64,000 nucleotides of DNA from Armatimonadota bacterium (lineage in GTDB: Bacteria > Sysuimicrobiota > Sysuimicrobiia > Sysuimicrobiales > Humicultoraceae), in NCBI GenBank assembly GCA_031081715.1, contig JAVHMA010000010.1, positions 1-64,000 of the forward strand. The letters are read 5' to 3'. Made by a program: the position numbers and the translations under genes. Below are positions 7,788 to 16,381 of the stretch, piece by piece (the stretch's first letter is position 1; each line of letters opens with the position of its first letter). The notes beneath the pieces are model-generated. The model was given only the letters and a program-made list of their open reading frames with translations. It did not search any database and was not told where the DNA came from.

Positions 7788-9721
7788 GGCGCACGCTTGG
7801 CCCGCAGCCGCGCGGCCGCGAGCAGCCCGGGGGCGAGCAGCAGCACGCCGGCGACGAGCAGACCGCGACCCGCGGGCGCTGGGGCGCCGCCGGGCGCGCC
7901 GCCCGGAGCGCGCATCAGCGGCGCAGGGTCCTCGACGACAGGGTCCACACGCGCGAGCGGCGCGAGCCGGACCGCGGCCTCCAGCGCCAGGTGCGCCGGG
8001 GTGAACAGGAACGCGCGCAGCGCTGGCGCGCGGTCGCCGAGGCGCTCCAGCACGTCGGCGCGGCGGTACGGCACGTCACCGATCCCGTCACCGGACGCGT
8101 CGAAACCCCGGTAGTCTCCCCAGTAGTTGCCGCGGCCCGCCACCTGCCACCGGCTCGTCTCCGTGCGCAGCACCCCGCGCACCTCCACCGGCCGCAGGTT
8201 CTCGACGACCGTGTTGCCGGTGGCCGCGATCGCCGCGGTGCTCATCAGGCTGAACCCGACCTCGTTGAACGCCACCAGGTTCTCCTCGACCTGCGCCCAC
8301 CCGCCACGCTCGGCCGGGGTGTTGTCGAACTCGAGGCCGACGCGATTGCGGGCGATGCGGTTGCCGCGCACGAGAAGGCGGTCGGCGTCTTTGAAGATCA
8401 ACCCGGCGCCGGCGGCGACCGAGCGGCTGCCCTCGAAGACGTTGTGGTCGAGGGTGACGTCGGAGGAGTACATCACGGCCGCGCCGACCACATTGCCGAG
8501 GAAGACGTTGTTGCGGTAGACGTTCCGGTGCGAGTACATGACGTGGAGCCCGTAGCGGCTGTCGGTCACCAGGTTGCGCTCCACGCGTGTCTCGTTCGAG
8601 AACGCGATGTGGATGCCGTCCTTGCCCCGCAGGATGCGGTTGTCCGCGATCAGGATCTCACGGCTGTGCCAGAGGTAGACCGCGTGCCCGCGGCGCTCGA
8701 CCGGCAGCGCGGCCGTACGGATCGTGTTGCCTGCCACCACGGCACCGCGCGCGCCCGCCAGGTAGACGCCGAAGAGCACGTCGTCGATCTCGTTGTCCCG
8801 CACCACCGCGCCGGCGCCCCGCACGACGATCCCGGCCGCCTCGCGGCTGTAGAGCAGGCTGCCGCCGCGCACCGCAAATCCCTCCAGCGTGACGCGCTCG
8901 CCGGTGATCACGACCACGTCGCCCGCGCCGCGGCCGTCGATGACCGGGCGCCCCTGTCCGCGCAGTACGAGGGGCCTGGCGAGGACCAGCGGCCCGGGAT
9001 AGACACCCGGCGGGACGACGACCACCGCGCCCGGCGGCGCCGCCGCCACCGCGCGCGCGAGATCGAACGGGGGGCTCTCGCCGCGGGCGGTGGCGGCGCT
9101 GCCGGCGACCGCGAGCGCCAGCACGGCGGCCGCGGGCACCAGCCGACGCAGTGCCGGATGCGCCCGCCGCGCCGCCCACGGGCCCACCGCGAAGACGACG
9201 GCGGCGAGCAGCATGAGGACTAGCCCAATCCCGGGCAACGCGGTCACGTCGAAGTTCATCACGACGGTGCGGCCGACGACCTTCGGCGTGAACGCCGGCA
9301 GCCTGAACGCGGCCAGCGGGTCCATCGAGTGTCCGAAGAGGTACAGACGCCACTGCAAGTCGGCCAGGAACGCGAGCGGCAGCGCCCAGAGCCCGACGAG
9401 CGCGAGCGCCCGCAGGAACCGCCAGCCAGTGAGCGCCGCCACCAGAACGCCTGCCGCCACCGCCGTCACGCCCGGGGTGAACAGGCGCGCTTCGGGGATC
9501 CGGTCCATCCGGATGGGCGCCATCCCGATGTAGTGGTTCAGCGCATTGAGCTCGTCCACGTCGCCGTGGACGCCGCGACCGTCGATGACCAGCCGAAGTC
9601 CGCCCACGTACTGCGGCGCATGGAGCGTCATCTGCCAGAGCGGAAGCCGCGCCCCGCCCACCAGCAGCGCCAGGGTCAGCACGGCCGTGGCGGCGCGGCA
9701 GGCGCGGGGCGTAGGGCTCAT
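7784..9721 (-). CDS. nosD: NosD copper-site assembly protein with N-terminal membrane module
   Basis: 645 residues. From about residue 200 on there is a right-handed beta-helix of the NosD/carbohydrate-binding repeat type ('RPVIDGRGAGDVVVITGE', 'GNTIRT', 'NRILRGKDGIHIA', 'NYWGDYRGFDASGDGIGD'), ending in a C-terminal membrane helix. The first 200 residues are unusual for NosD: five hydrophobic segments and the motifs 'LPLWQMTLHAPQY' and 'ELNALNHYIGM'. I recall these from a separate membrane protein of clade II nos clusters. ATG at 9721 overlaps the nosL stop by 4 nt. Confidence 0.88.
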   Translation of the reverse strand: MSPTPRACRAATAVLTLALLVGGARLPLWQMTLHAPQYVGGLRLVIDGRGVHGDVDELNALNHYIGMAPIRMDRIPEARLFTPGVTAVAAGVLVAALTGWRFLRALALVGLWALPLAFLADLQWRLYLFGHSMDPLAAFRLPAFTPKVVGRTVVMNFDVTALPGIGLVLMLLAAVVFAVGPWAARRAHPALRRLVPAAAVLALAVAGSAATARGESPPFDLARAVAAAPPGAVVVVPPGVYPGPLVLARPLVLRGQGRPVIDGRGAGDVVVITGERVTLEGFAVRGGSLLYSREAAGIVVRGAGAVVRDNEIDDVLFGVYLAGARGAVVAGNTIRTAALPVERRGHAVYLWHSREILIADNRILRGKDGIHIAFSNETRVERNLVTDSRYGLHVMYSHRNVYRNNVFLGNVVGAAVMYSSDVTLDHNVFEGSRSVAAGAGLIFKDADRLLVRGNRIARNRVGLEFDNTPAERGGWAQVEENLVAFNEVGFSLMSTAAIAATGNTVVENLRPVEVRGVLRTETSRWQVAGRGNYWGDYRGFDASGDGIGDVPYRRADVLERLGDRAPALRAFLFTPAHLALEAAVRLAPLARVDPVVEDPAPLMRAPGGAPGGAPAPAGRGLLVAGVLLLAPGLLAAARLRAKRAP

Positions 9722-10194
9722 CCTCGGGGCCCCGCCGCCGGAGCGCCCACAAGCGCGGCGAAGGTGAACACGGTCGCGCCGGGGTGCGCGGCGAGCGCCT
9801 GCGCCGCGGTCGCGTAGGCGGCCAGGCCCGAGCTCATCGGCGTGCGGATCGCCGGCGAGCGCACGTACGCGGCCTCTCGCGCCTCGACCCAGGCCTCCGT
9901 CGCGGCGTCGTGCACCCAGCCGTCGGCGACGCCGGAGGCGACCGCGTGCCCGGCGCCCCGCACCAGACAGGCGATGTCGTCGTAGCGGAGCGCGGCGTCG
10001 GGCCGGCGCGCGGCGGCCGCGTAACGTGGGTCGCTGATGAGCATGCCGCAGGCGTCGCACCGGTCGCGGCCGTAGCGGATCTCGGGCGGGCCCGACTGGG
10101 CGGGTGCGCGCTCGAGCAGCAACCAGGCCCCGGGCGCCGCGGCCGCGGCGGCCGCGGCCAGGCCGATCAACCGGCGTCGCGTGATCGTCCTCAC
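9718..10194 (-). CDS. nosL: Nitrous oxide reductase accessory protein NosL
   Basis: A 158-residue copper-delivery protein for NosZ. The motif 'CDACGMLISDPRYAAA' and the later 'YDDIACLVRG' are the NosL copper-binding signature. The N-terminus has a Tat-like signal (TRRRLIGLAAAA) rather than a clear lipobox. I chose GTG at 10194. It lies 50 nt after the nosZ stop, in a stretch that holds a run of nine Cs. Confidence 0.85.
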   Translation of the reverse strand: MRTITRRRLIGLAAAAAAAAPGAWLLLERAPAQSGPPEIRYGRDRCDACGMLISDPRYAAAARRPDAALRYDDIACLVRGAGHAVASGVADGWVHDAATEAWVEAREAAYVRSPAIRTPMSSGLAAYATAAQALAAHPGATVFTFAALVGAPAAGPRG

Positions 10195-10244
10195 AGGTCC
10201 TGCGGCGGGGAGGGAGCCAGGACCCCCCCCCGCCAGCCTCCTCC

Positions 10245-12227
10245 CTACGGCTCGACCAGCAGCCAGCCCTGCATCTCGAGGTGCAAGGCTGAGCAGAACT
10301 CGGTGCAGTAGAAGCTGAACGCGCCCGGCCGGTCGGCCACGAACCGCACCGTGACCGTCTCCCCCGGGTCGATGCTCATCTGGATGTTGTACTGCGGGAT
10401 CGCGAAGCCGTGCGTCGCGTCGCGGATCTTCTCGGTGTTCGTGATGTGCAGGATCACGGTGTCGCCGCGCCGCACGCGAATCGTGTCGGGCCGGAAGTTG
10501 CTGCGCGCCGAGGTCATCCACACGGTCACCACGTTGCCCCGCCGCTCGATTCGCTCCTTGCCGCGCTCGATCGCGTAGGGGCTGCGGCCCATCGTCCGCA
10601 GGTCGGTGCCCGCCGGGTAGACGGCCCAGGCTTTGATCTTGTCCGCCTTGATGATCTGGGCATAGTGCGGCTCGGCGTTGGGGATCGGCATGTCGTAGAC
10701 CACCTGCATCTTCGGACCGGCAAGATCGATGAGCTGGAAGTTCTGCGGGTGCAGCGGGCCGATGACCGGGTAGCGGTCCACCGACCACTTGTTGAGCGCG
10801 ACCAGGTATCTGCCGTCCGGGCTCACCGTGTCGCCCTCGGCGGTCGCCAGGTGTCCGATGTTGTAGTGCACAGAGACCTTGTCGACCAGCTTCCAGGCAG
10901 CCTCGCCCCGGAAGTAGGGTTCGCCGAGCGTCCACTTCGCCACGGCGCTGTCCACGAACAGGCTCGTGTAGGCATGCCCCCGCTCGTCGAACTGGGTGTG
11001 GAGCGGGCCGTTGCCAACGTTGACCCGGCCGGCGACCACCGCGTCGAACTTCAGAATCGGCACGCCGAAGGGGTCGGTGCCCTCGAAGTTCTTCTCCGCG
11101 ATGGCCTTCTTGATCAGCTCGATGTCGTAGACCGTGGTGTGCGGGTCGAGCTTGCCGGAGACCACGATGTACCGGCCGTTGGGGGCCACGTCCACGCCGT
11201 GCGGGCTGCGGGGCTCGGGCGCGAAGTACAGCAGCCCTTCGGCGATCGCGGTCCCGAGCGGGATCACGCGCACGCCGTTGCGCGTCTCGAACTTCCCGGC
11301 GCGCACGACCTCCTCCGCCTTCTTCCAGTTGATGATGTGCAGGTAGTCGAAGTCGCGTGCGGACGCGCCCGCCTCCAGCGGCGGCCGGCCCTCCATGTTG
11401 CCGCCGATCGCCATCTCGGTGTTGTAGGAGTTGATGAAGCCCCAGCCGTCGCTCGCCAGCTTGCCGGCGTCGGCCAGGTCCTGATTGTAGGGCGGCAGCT
11501 CGATCTGGAACGAGCGCGCCAGGTCGATGCGGCCGGTCTCGCGATCGACCGCCAGCCACGCCGAGACCCCGCGGTATCGGTCCTTATACTGGTCGAGCGG
11601 CGCGTACCCGCCGCCCCACACCGTCGGCACCTTGCTGGACACGTGCACGTAGTCGGTGTTGGGCGTGGCGAAGACCCCGCCGTGCGAGGTCTGCATATTG
11701 GGGATGTCCACGATCTGCTTCACGCGGAAGTCGCGCAGGTCGATCATCGCGATGCGCCCGTGCGCGCGGTCGTTGATGTACAGCCACCGGCCGTCGTACT
11801 CGCCGTTGGTCTCCGAGAGCGCCGGGTGGTGCGTGTCGCCCCACGTCAGGCGTCCGTTGCCGCCGGCGGTGCCCTGGTCGAGGATCGTTTCGGACCAGTC
11901 GGCGCCGTAGCCGAAGCCCTGCCACGGCTCGTTGGCGAACGCCGCGATCACCTTGAGGATTCGCATGGACGGCAGCCCGACCACCAGGACCTGGCCGCCG
12001 TGCCCGCCGGAGGAGATCATGTAGTACTCGTCGTGCTTGCCCGGCGGCACGAAGCTGCGCACGGCCGCGGCGACATCGGCCGGGGCGAGCTGGCGAACCT
12101 GCGCGATCCGCGCCACCTCGGCGAAGCCGGCCACCCCACCGGCCGACCGCGCCCCGAACAGGTACGCGCCGGCGGCGAGCAGGCCCGCGAGGACCACCGC
12201 GGTGATCGTGAATCCGAATCGGTTCAT
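10245..12227 (-). CDS. nosZ: Nitrous oxide reductase NosZ, clade II (Sec-type)
   Basis: A 660-residue periplasmic enzyme reducing N2O to N2. CuZ ligands are visible in 'GDTHHPALSE', 'TSHGG', 'SPHGVD', 'PLHTQF', 'NIGH' and 'EPHY' (seven His). The CuA domain at the C-terminus carries CTEFCSALHLEMQGW. The signal peptide has no twin arginine, which places it with clade II (atypical) NosZ. Two in-frame ATGs exist; I prefer 12227 because GGAGGG is about 7 nt upstream of it but only 1 nt from 12233. It lies 21 nt downstream of the Rrf2 regulator gene. Confidence 0.96.
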   Translation of the reverse strand: MNRFGFTITAVVLAGLLAAGAYLFGARSAGGVAGFAEVARIAQVRQLAPADVAAAVRSFVPPGKHDEYYMISSGGHGGQVLVVGLPSMRILKVIAAFANEPWQGFGYGADWSETILDQGTAGGNGRLTWGDTHHPALSETNGEYDGRWLYINDRAHGRIAMIDLRDFRVKQIVDIPNMQTSHGGVFATPNTDYVHVSSKVPTVWGGGYAPLDQYKDRYRGVSAWLAVDRETGRIDLARSFQIELPPYNQDLADAGKLASDGWGFINSYNTEMAIGGNMEGRPPLEAGASARDFDYLHIINWKKAEEVVRAGKFETRNGVRVIPLGTAIAEGLLYFAPEPRSPHGVDVAPNGRYIVVSGKLDPHTTVYDIELIKKAIAEKNFEGTDPFGVPILKFDAVVAGRVNVGNGPLHTQFDERGHAYTSLFVDSAVAKWTLGEPYFRGEAAWKLVDKVSVHYNIGHLATAEGDTVSPDGRYLVALNKWSVDRYPVIGPLHPQNFQLIDLAGPKMQVVYDMPIPNAEPHYAQIIKADKIKAWAVYPAGTDLRTMGRSPYAIERGKERIERRGNVVTVWMTSARSNFRPDTIRVRRGDTVILHITNTEKIRDATHGFAIPQYNIQMSIDPGETVTVRFVADRPGAFSFYCTEFCSALHLEMQGWLLVEP

Positions 12228-12248
12228 GACCATCCCTCCTTCGTCGGA

Positions 12249-12677
12249 TCAGGCGGCCGGCGCGCGCGTGGGCCGCGCCGGCCCGCGGCTCCCCGCCGCC
12301 AGGTCGGCGACGGTAATGCCGGCGAGCAATCGTTCGAGCTCGTGCTGCACACGGGCCAGGGCGGCCCGCACCGGACAGGGCTGCACGCAGGGGCAGTCGT
12401 CGTAGACGGCGCACCGGGAGATCGCGAGCGGGCCCTCGATCGCGTCGATGACCTCCCGCAGGGTGATCGCCTCGGCCGGACGGGCGAGCCGCACGCCGCC
12501 GCCGGCGCCGCGGGTCGTGCGCACCAGGCCGGCCCGCGCGAGCCGCCGGATGATCTTGGCACCCTGCGCCGGGGGGATGCCGCGCCGCCGCGCCACGTCG
12601 GCGGTGTGCACGTGGCCGGCGCTCGCCAGATCGACGACGGTGCGGATCGCGAACTGGGCGCTTCGGCTCAGCTCCAT
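12249..12677 (-). CDS. Rrf2-family regulator (NsrR/IscR-like)
   Basis: A 142-residue winged-HTH repressor. The HTH ('TADVARRRGIPPAQGAKIIR') and wing ('GAGGGVRLAR') are typical. A cysteine cluster 'CAVYDDCPCVQPC' could hold an Fe-S cluster, as in NsrR (NO sensing) or IscR. It is the first gene of the nos operon, 21 nt upstream of nosZ, so it probably autoregulates and controls nos in response to NO or O2. Which effector it senses cannot be told. Confidence 0.85.
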   Translation of the reverse strand: MELSRSAQFAIRTVVDLASAGHVHTADVARRRGIPPAQGAKIIRRLARAGLVRTTRGAGGGVRLARPAEAITLREVIDAIEGPLAISRCAVYDDCPCVQPCPVRAALARVQHELERLLAGITVADLAAGSRGPARPTRAPAA

Positions 12678-12686
12678 GAGAAACCG

Positions 12687-12701
12687 GATGAATCTGTCAT
12701 C
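12687..12701. promoter_or_regulatory. Inverted repeat upstream of the Rrf2-nos operon, putative operator
   Basis: GATGA-N5-TCATC forms a 15-bp inverted repeat 10-24 bp upstream of the Rrf2 gene ATG. On the minus strand it reads AAGATGACAGATTCATC, which resembles NsrR half-sites (AAGATG...CATC). Its position fits an autoregulatory Rrf2 operator. This is inference from pattern and location only. Confidence 0.4.
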
Positions 12702-12758
12702 TTTGTTGTCTTTACGCTACCGTCCGGTCGCGATGGCGCCTATCGGGCCGCGACCTGA

Positions 12759-12959
12759 TCCGCGACCGCCAGGGCATCGGGCCCCGGCGAGGTGACGCTC
12801 ACCGGCTCTGCCGGCGCGTCCGGCTGGAGCTACCAGGCCACCTACCGGGGGCGGATCACGGGACGGAGCATGCGGCTGTCGGGCGCGCAGGAGTGGCGGT
12901 TCACGGCCCGGGCGCCGCTGTCGCGGCCCTGCACCGTCATGGCGGCCCGCGCCGAGTAG
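12759..12959 (+). pseudogene. 3' remnant of a small secreted-protein gene
   Basis: A plus-strand frame open from 12759 to a TAG at 12957-12959 encodes 'GEVTLTGSAGASGWSYQATY...RMRLSGAQEW'-style sequence ending 'RPCTVMAARAE'. I recall this as the C-terminal beta-strands of small secreted proteins found in this kind of genome. A TGA lies directly upstream at 12756 and no signal peptide or SD-preceded start is present, so only the 3' part survives. GTG at 12792 is the only plausible start for a short peptide. Confidence 0.45.
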
Positions 12960-12974
12960 CGCGGACCGCCGCGG

Positions 12975-13427
12975 CTACGGCTCGACCTTCACCTCGCCGA
13001 CCATCTCCGGATGGTAGGTGCAGACGATCTTGTAGGTGCCCGCGCGGTCGATCTTGACCTTGATGCGGCTCTCGCCGCCGCCGTTCACCACGATGTCGGA
13101 GGCGAAGTCCTGCCCGGCGGCGTCCTTGGCCTGGATGATCAGGTTGTGGACCGTGGTCCCCTCGTTCTTGAACAGGATGTCGTAGGCCTGCCCGGCCCGC
13201 AGCGTGACCGTCGTCGGCTCGTAGAAGTTGTCCTTGCCGACCACGACGATCTCGCCGGGCGCGGCCGCCGGAACCGGGGCCTGGGCCGGGCCAGCACCCG
13301 GGGCGGGCGGAGCCGCCTGCGGAGCCGGGGCCTGCGGGGCCGGCGCTTGCGCGCCCTGACCGCCGCCACAGCCGGCGGCGAACACAGCCAGCGCGATCAT
13401 AACGGTGGTCCATCTGGCAACTCGCAT
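12975..13427 (-). CDS. Cupredoxin-domain lipoprotein
   Basis: 150 residues. A lipoprotein signal peptide with lipobox 'FAAGC' is followed by an Ala/Pro/Gln-rich linker and a plastocyanin-like domain. Type 1 copper ligands are His in 'TVHNLI' and C-x2-H-x2-M in 'VCTYHPEMVG'. ATG at 13427 has AGGAGG upstream. It is a close tandem paralogue of the next gene to the right. A small electron carrier for the nearby periplasmic reductases is a plausible role. Confidence 0.88.
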   Translation of the reverse strand: MRVARWTTVMIALAVFAAGCGGGQGAQAPAPQAPAPQAAPPAPGAGPAQAPVPAAAPGEIVVVGKDNFYEPTTVTLRAGQAYDILFKNEGTTVHNLIIQAKDAAGQDFASDIVVNGGGESRIKVKIDRAGTYKIVCTYHPEMVGEVKVEP

Positions 13428-13518
13428 CAATCGATCCTCCTGCGGGGTGACTCGTACTGAGGCTAGAGGGTACGCGGAGGCCACGCGGCCGCCAATCGGG
13501 TGAGGACCCGATGCCGCC

Positions 13519-13953
13519 CTAGGGGCCGACCCTGGCCTCTCCGACCATCTCGGGGTGGTAGGTGCAGACGAACCGGTAGGTGCCGGCGCGGTCGATGCGG
13601 ACCGGGATGATGCTCTCCGCGCCCGGGCTCACCGCGATGTCCGACGCGAAGTCCCGCCCGACCGCGGCCTGGGTCTGAAAGATCAGGTTGTGCACCGTCA
13701 TCCCCTCGTTCTTGAAGTGCACCTCGTAGTCCGCCGCAGGCCGCAGGCTCAGCGTCGCGGGTTCATAGAAGTTGTCCTTGCCGATCACGGTGATCACGGT
13801 TCGGGCGCCGCCGGGACTCCCGGCAGGCGGACCTGCGGGGGAGACCGCGACAGGTGGTCCGGGTCGGCGGGGCGGCGCGGCCCCGCGCCCTCCGCACCCT
13901 GCGGCCAGGGCGGCCGCCACGACCACGGCGACACACACGACTCCCTTGCGCAT
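13519..13953 (-). CDS. Cupredoxin-domain lipoprotein (paralogue)
   Basis: 144 residues, with lipobox 'LAAGC', a short Pro-rich linker and the same cupredoxin domain as its neighbour ('GKDNFYEPATLSLRPAADYE', 'MTVHNLIFQ', 'VCTYHPEMVG'). All four type 1 copper ligands are kept. AGGAGG lies 8 nt before ATG 13953. The two copies differ most in the linker, as expected for a tandem duplication. Confidence 0.88.
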   Translation of the reverse strand: MRKGVVCVAVVVAAALAAGCGGRGAAPPRRPGPPVAVSPAGPPAGSPGGARTVITVIGKDNFYEPATLSLRPAADYEVHFKNEGMTVHNLIFQTQAAVGRDFASDIAVSPGAESIIPVRIDRAGTYRFVCTYHPEMVGEARVGP

Positions 13954-14083
13954 CAACAGGCCTCCTCGTTTCGAGCACGTGGCGATGAGGACGTGGCGCC
14001 GGACGCGCCACCGTCGCCAGGGTAGCGTGTTCACCGACGCCGGGCAAGAGGACCGCGAGCGCGCCTCGCCGCCTCAGATCGGA

Positions 14084-14893
14084 TCAATCCTCGGGACGGG
14101 CGCCCTTTCGCAGGCCTCGCAACGCCGAGACGATGAGCAGCAGGCCCAGAAAGACCTTGATCGGCCCCTCGGGCACGTAGCGGACCAGGACGCCGCCGGC
14201 GGCCGCTCCCACGACCGAGCCCGCCCCCATCGGCAGCACGGTCGTTCGGAGAGCGTCGGCACTGCTGAATCCGCCCCGCCGGCGCCACGCCGCGATCCCG
14301 GCCAGCACGACCGGCAGGCTGATCATGACGCTCGCGGTCCCCGCGGCCTTGACGTCGGCGCCGTAGGCGATGACCAGGGTCGGGATGATGAGCTCGCCAC
14401 CCGCCACCCCGAGCAGGCTGCTGACGAGACCGATCCCGAGGCCGAAGCCGACGCCGGCCGCTGCCTGCCAGGGCGACGCCGCGGGCAGGAGCGCCGGTAT
14501 CGTCTTGGGGAGCAGCCCCTCGGCGATCAGGATAGCGCCGATGGTGAGCAGGAGCACGAGCACCGTGAGCACGAAGCGCTCGTTCGAGAGGCGCCGGGCC
14601 ACGGACGGACCCGCAGCCGCCCCGACCAGCGCGCCGGCGAGCATTCCAGCGGCTGCGACCCCATGAGGGGCCACCGGCGCCAGCGACAGCGTCCGCGCGC
14701 GGATTGCCAGCGAGGCGGCCAGCGTCACCAGACTGACCGCCAGGTTCAGCGGGACGGCCTGCCGGGCCGCATACCCGAGCAGGCCGACCAGGACCGGCAG
14801 CCTGAACTCGCCGCCGCCCAGGCCGATCAGACCGCCCAGCACGCCGATGACCGCGCCCAGGAGGAAGACCAGCGTGGGACCGCCGGGTACCAC
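14084..14893 (-). CDS. TSUP family (TauE/SafE-like) permease
   Basis: A 269-residue membrane protein of about eight helices with the two-repeat TSUP pattern: 'GVLGGLIGLGGGEFRLPVLV' in the first half and 'VSSLLGVAGGELIIPTLV' in the second. TSUP proteins move sulfite, sulfonates or related anions. The GTG start at 14893 lies 5 nt after modB, so it is in the molybdate operon, where movement of an oxyanion such as molybdate or sulfate is conceivable. Confidence 0.85.
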   Translation of the reverse strand: MVPGGPTLVFLLGAVIGVLGGLIGLGGGEFRLPVLVGLLGYAARQAVPLNLAVSLVTLAASLAIRARTLSLAPVAPHGVAAAGMLAGALVGAAAGPSVARRLSNERFVLTVLVLLLTIGAILIAEGLLPKTIPALLPAASPWQAAAGVGFGLGIGLVSSLLGVAGGELIIPTLVIAYGADVKAAGTASVMISLPVVLAGIAAWRRRGGFSSADALRTTVLPMGAGSVVGAAAGGVLVRYVPEGPIKVFLGLLLIVSALRGLRKGARPED

Positions 14894-14898
14894 CCGCG

Positions 14899-15567
14899 CT
14901 AGGCTCCCTGCTCGCCCAGGCGCGCCACGACGACCAGCACCGCCACCGACACGACACTGAGCAGCACCGCGAGAATCCCCGCCGTCTCCCACCGTCCGGC
15001 CTGCACGGCGTCGTAGAGCGCGATGGGGAGGGTCTGCGTCCGTCCGGGGATGTTCCCCGCGACCATGAGCGTGGTGCCGAAATCGCCGAGCGCCCGGGCG
15101 AAGCCCAGGGCGACGCCCGCCGCGATGCCGCGCCTGCTAAGGGGCAGGAGGATTCGCACGAGCTGCTGTAGCGCGCCCGCGCCGTCGATCCGGGCCGCCT
15201 CCAACACCCCCGGTTCCACGTCCTCGAAGGCGGCCCTGGTGGTACGGGCCACCAGCGGAATCGACGGGACCGTGGCGGCCACCACGGCACCCCTCCACGT
15301 GAACACCAGCGGGTCGCCGAACACTCCCTCGAACCATGCCCCAAACGCGCTCTGGCGGCCGAGGGCGACCAGCAGATAGTAGCCGAGCACCGTCGGGGGC
15401 AGCGTCAGCGGCAGCGAGGTCAGGCCTTCCAGGACCGCGCGGCCACGGAACGGGCCGCGCGCGAGCAGGTACGCGGCGGCTACGCCCGTCACGGTCGCCA
15501 GCCCCGTGGCCAGACTGGCGACCCGCAGGGAGAGCCACAGGGGAAACCAGTCGATCTCGACCGCCAC
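14899..15567 (-). CDS. modB: Molybdate ABC transporter permease ModB
   Basis: A 222-residue permease with about five helices and the EAA loop 'ARIDGAGALQQLVRILLPLS', plus 'LPLTLPPTVLGYYLLVALGR', typical of ModB/CysT. GTG at 15567 lies 13 nt after the modA stop. No modC ATPase gene follows; the next gene is a TSUP permease. Confidence 0.9.
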   Translation of the reverse strand: MAVEIDWFPLWLSLRVASLATGLATVTGVAAAYLLARGPFRGRAVLEGLTSLPLTLPPTVLGYYLLVALGRQSAFGAWFEGVFGDPLVFTWRGAVVAATVPSIPLVARTTRAAFEDVEPGVLEAARIDGAGALQQLVRILLPLSRRGIAAGVALGFARALGDFGTTLMVAGNIPGRTQTLPIALYDAVQAGRWETAGILAVLLSVVSVAVLVVVARLGEQGA

Positions 15568-15580
15568 GCCGTGCCCGACG

Positions 15581-16366
15581 CTACTGCGCCTCGCCGGGCA
15601 GGACGAACCCGAAGCGGCGCATGATCGGACGGCCGTCACCGTTGACGAAGGCGAGGAACGCGCGGGCGAGGGGCTGGCGCTGGGACCGCGTCACCACACC
15701 CGTGGCCTGCCGGAGCGGCTCGTGCAGCGCCTCTGGCACGAGCCAGTATCGTCCCTCGCGCGCGACGGTCGGCGCGAGCGCCAGCGAGAGGGCGACGATC
15801 CCGACATCGGCGTTGCCCGACGTCACGAGCTGCAACGTCAGGCTCACGTTGTCGCCGAACACGAGCCGGCCGCGCACGCGGGGCAGCAGGCCGCTGCGCT
15901 CGAGGGCCTGGCGGGCCGCCTCGCCGTACGGCGCGTGCTCGGGATTGGCGATGGCGACGAACCGCACGCGCGGGTCGTCCAGCACCCCGAGCCCGCGAGT
16001 CGGGTCGAGCGGCGAGTCCCGCCGCACCCACACGACAATCCGGCCGATGGCGTAGAGCTGCACCGTCTCCGGCAGGACGAAGCCGCCGCGCGCCAGGCGC
16101 TCCACGAACTCCGCGTTGGCAGAAAAGAAGATGTCGAACGGCGCCCCGTGTTCCACCTGATGGGCCAGCTGCCCGGACGAGCCGAGGGAAAACGTCGGAG
16201 CCACACCCGTCCGCTGCCGGAACGCGATCCCCATCTCCTCGAAGGCGTATCGAAGGTCGGCCGCCGCGGCGACCAGGAGTTCCTGAGCAGGCGCCTGCCC
16301 GTGCGCGCCGACAACCACGAGGAGGAGGAGGACCGGAACCAGGCAGACCCGCGCCGCACCGAGCAC
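15581..16366 (-). CDS. modA: Molybdate-binding periplasmic protein ModA
   Basis: A 261-residue type II periplasmic binding protein with a Sec signal peptide ending near 'AHGQAPAQ'. Family motifs are 'LLVAAAADLRYAFEEM', 'GSSGQLAHQVEHGAPFDIF' and 'VTSGNADVGIVALS'. It captures molybdate (or tungstate) for ModB. It lies 15 nt downstream of the HTH regulator gene. Molybdate supply fits the nearby moeA-mobB, mobA and Mo-enzyme genes. Confidence 0.9.
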   Translation of the reverse strand: MLGAARVCLVPVLLLLVVVGAHGQAPAQELLVAAAADLRYAFEEMGIAFRQRTGVAPTFSLGSSGQLAHQVEHGAPFDIFFSANAEFVERLARGGFVLPETVQLYAIGRIVVWVRRDSPLDPTRGLGVLDDPRVRFVAIANPEHAPYGEAARQALERSGLLPRVRGRLVFGDNVSLTLQLVTSGNADVGIVALSLALAPTVAREGRYWLVPEALHEPLRQATGVVTRSQRQPLARAFLAFVNGDGRPIMRRFGFVLPGEAQ

Positions 16367-16381
16367 GTCGAGACCTTCTCC

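Noticed and set aside
10410-12758. 782-codon plus-strand frame opposite nosZ
   Set aside because: Complement of nosZ, which is certain from its CuZ and CuA ligands.
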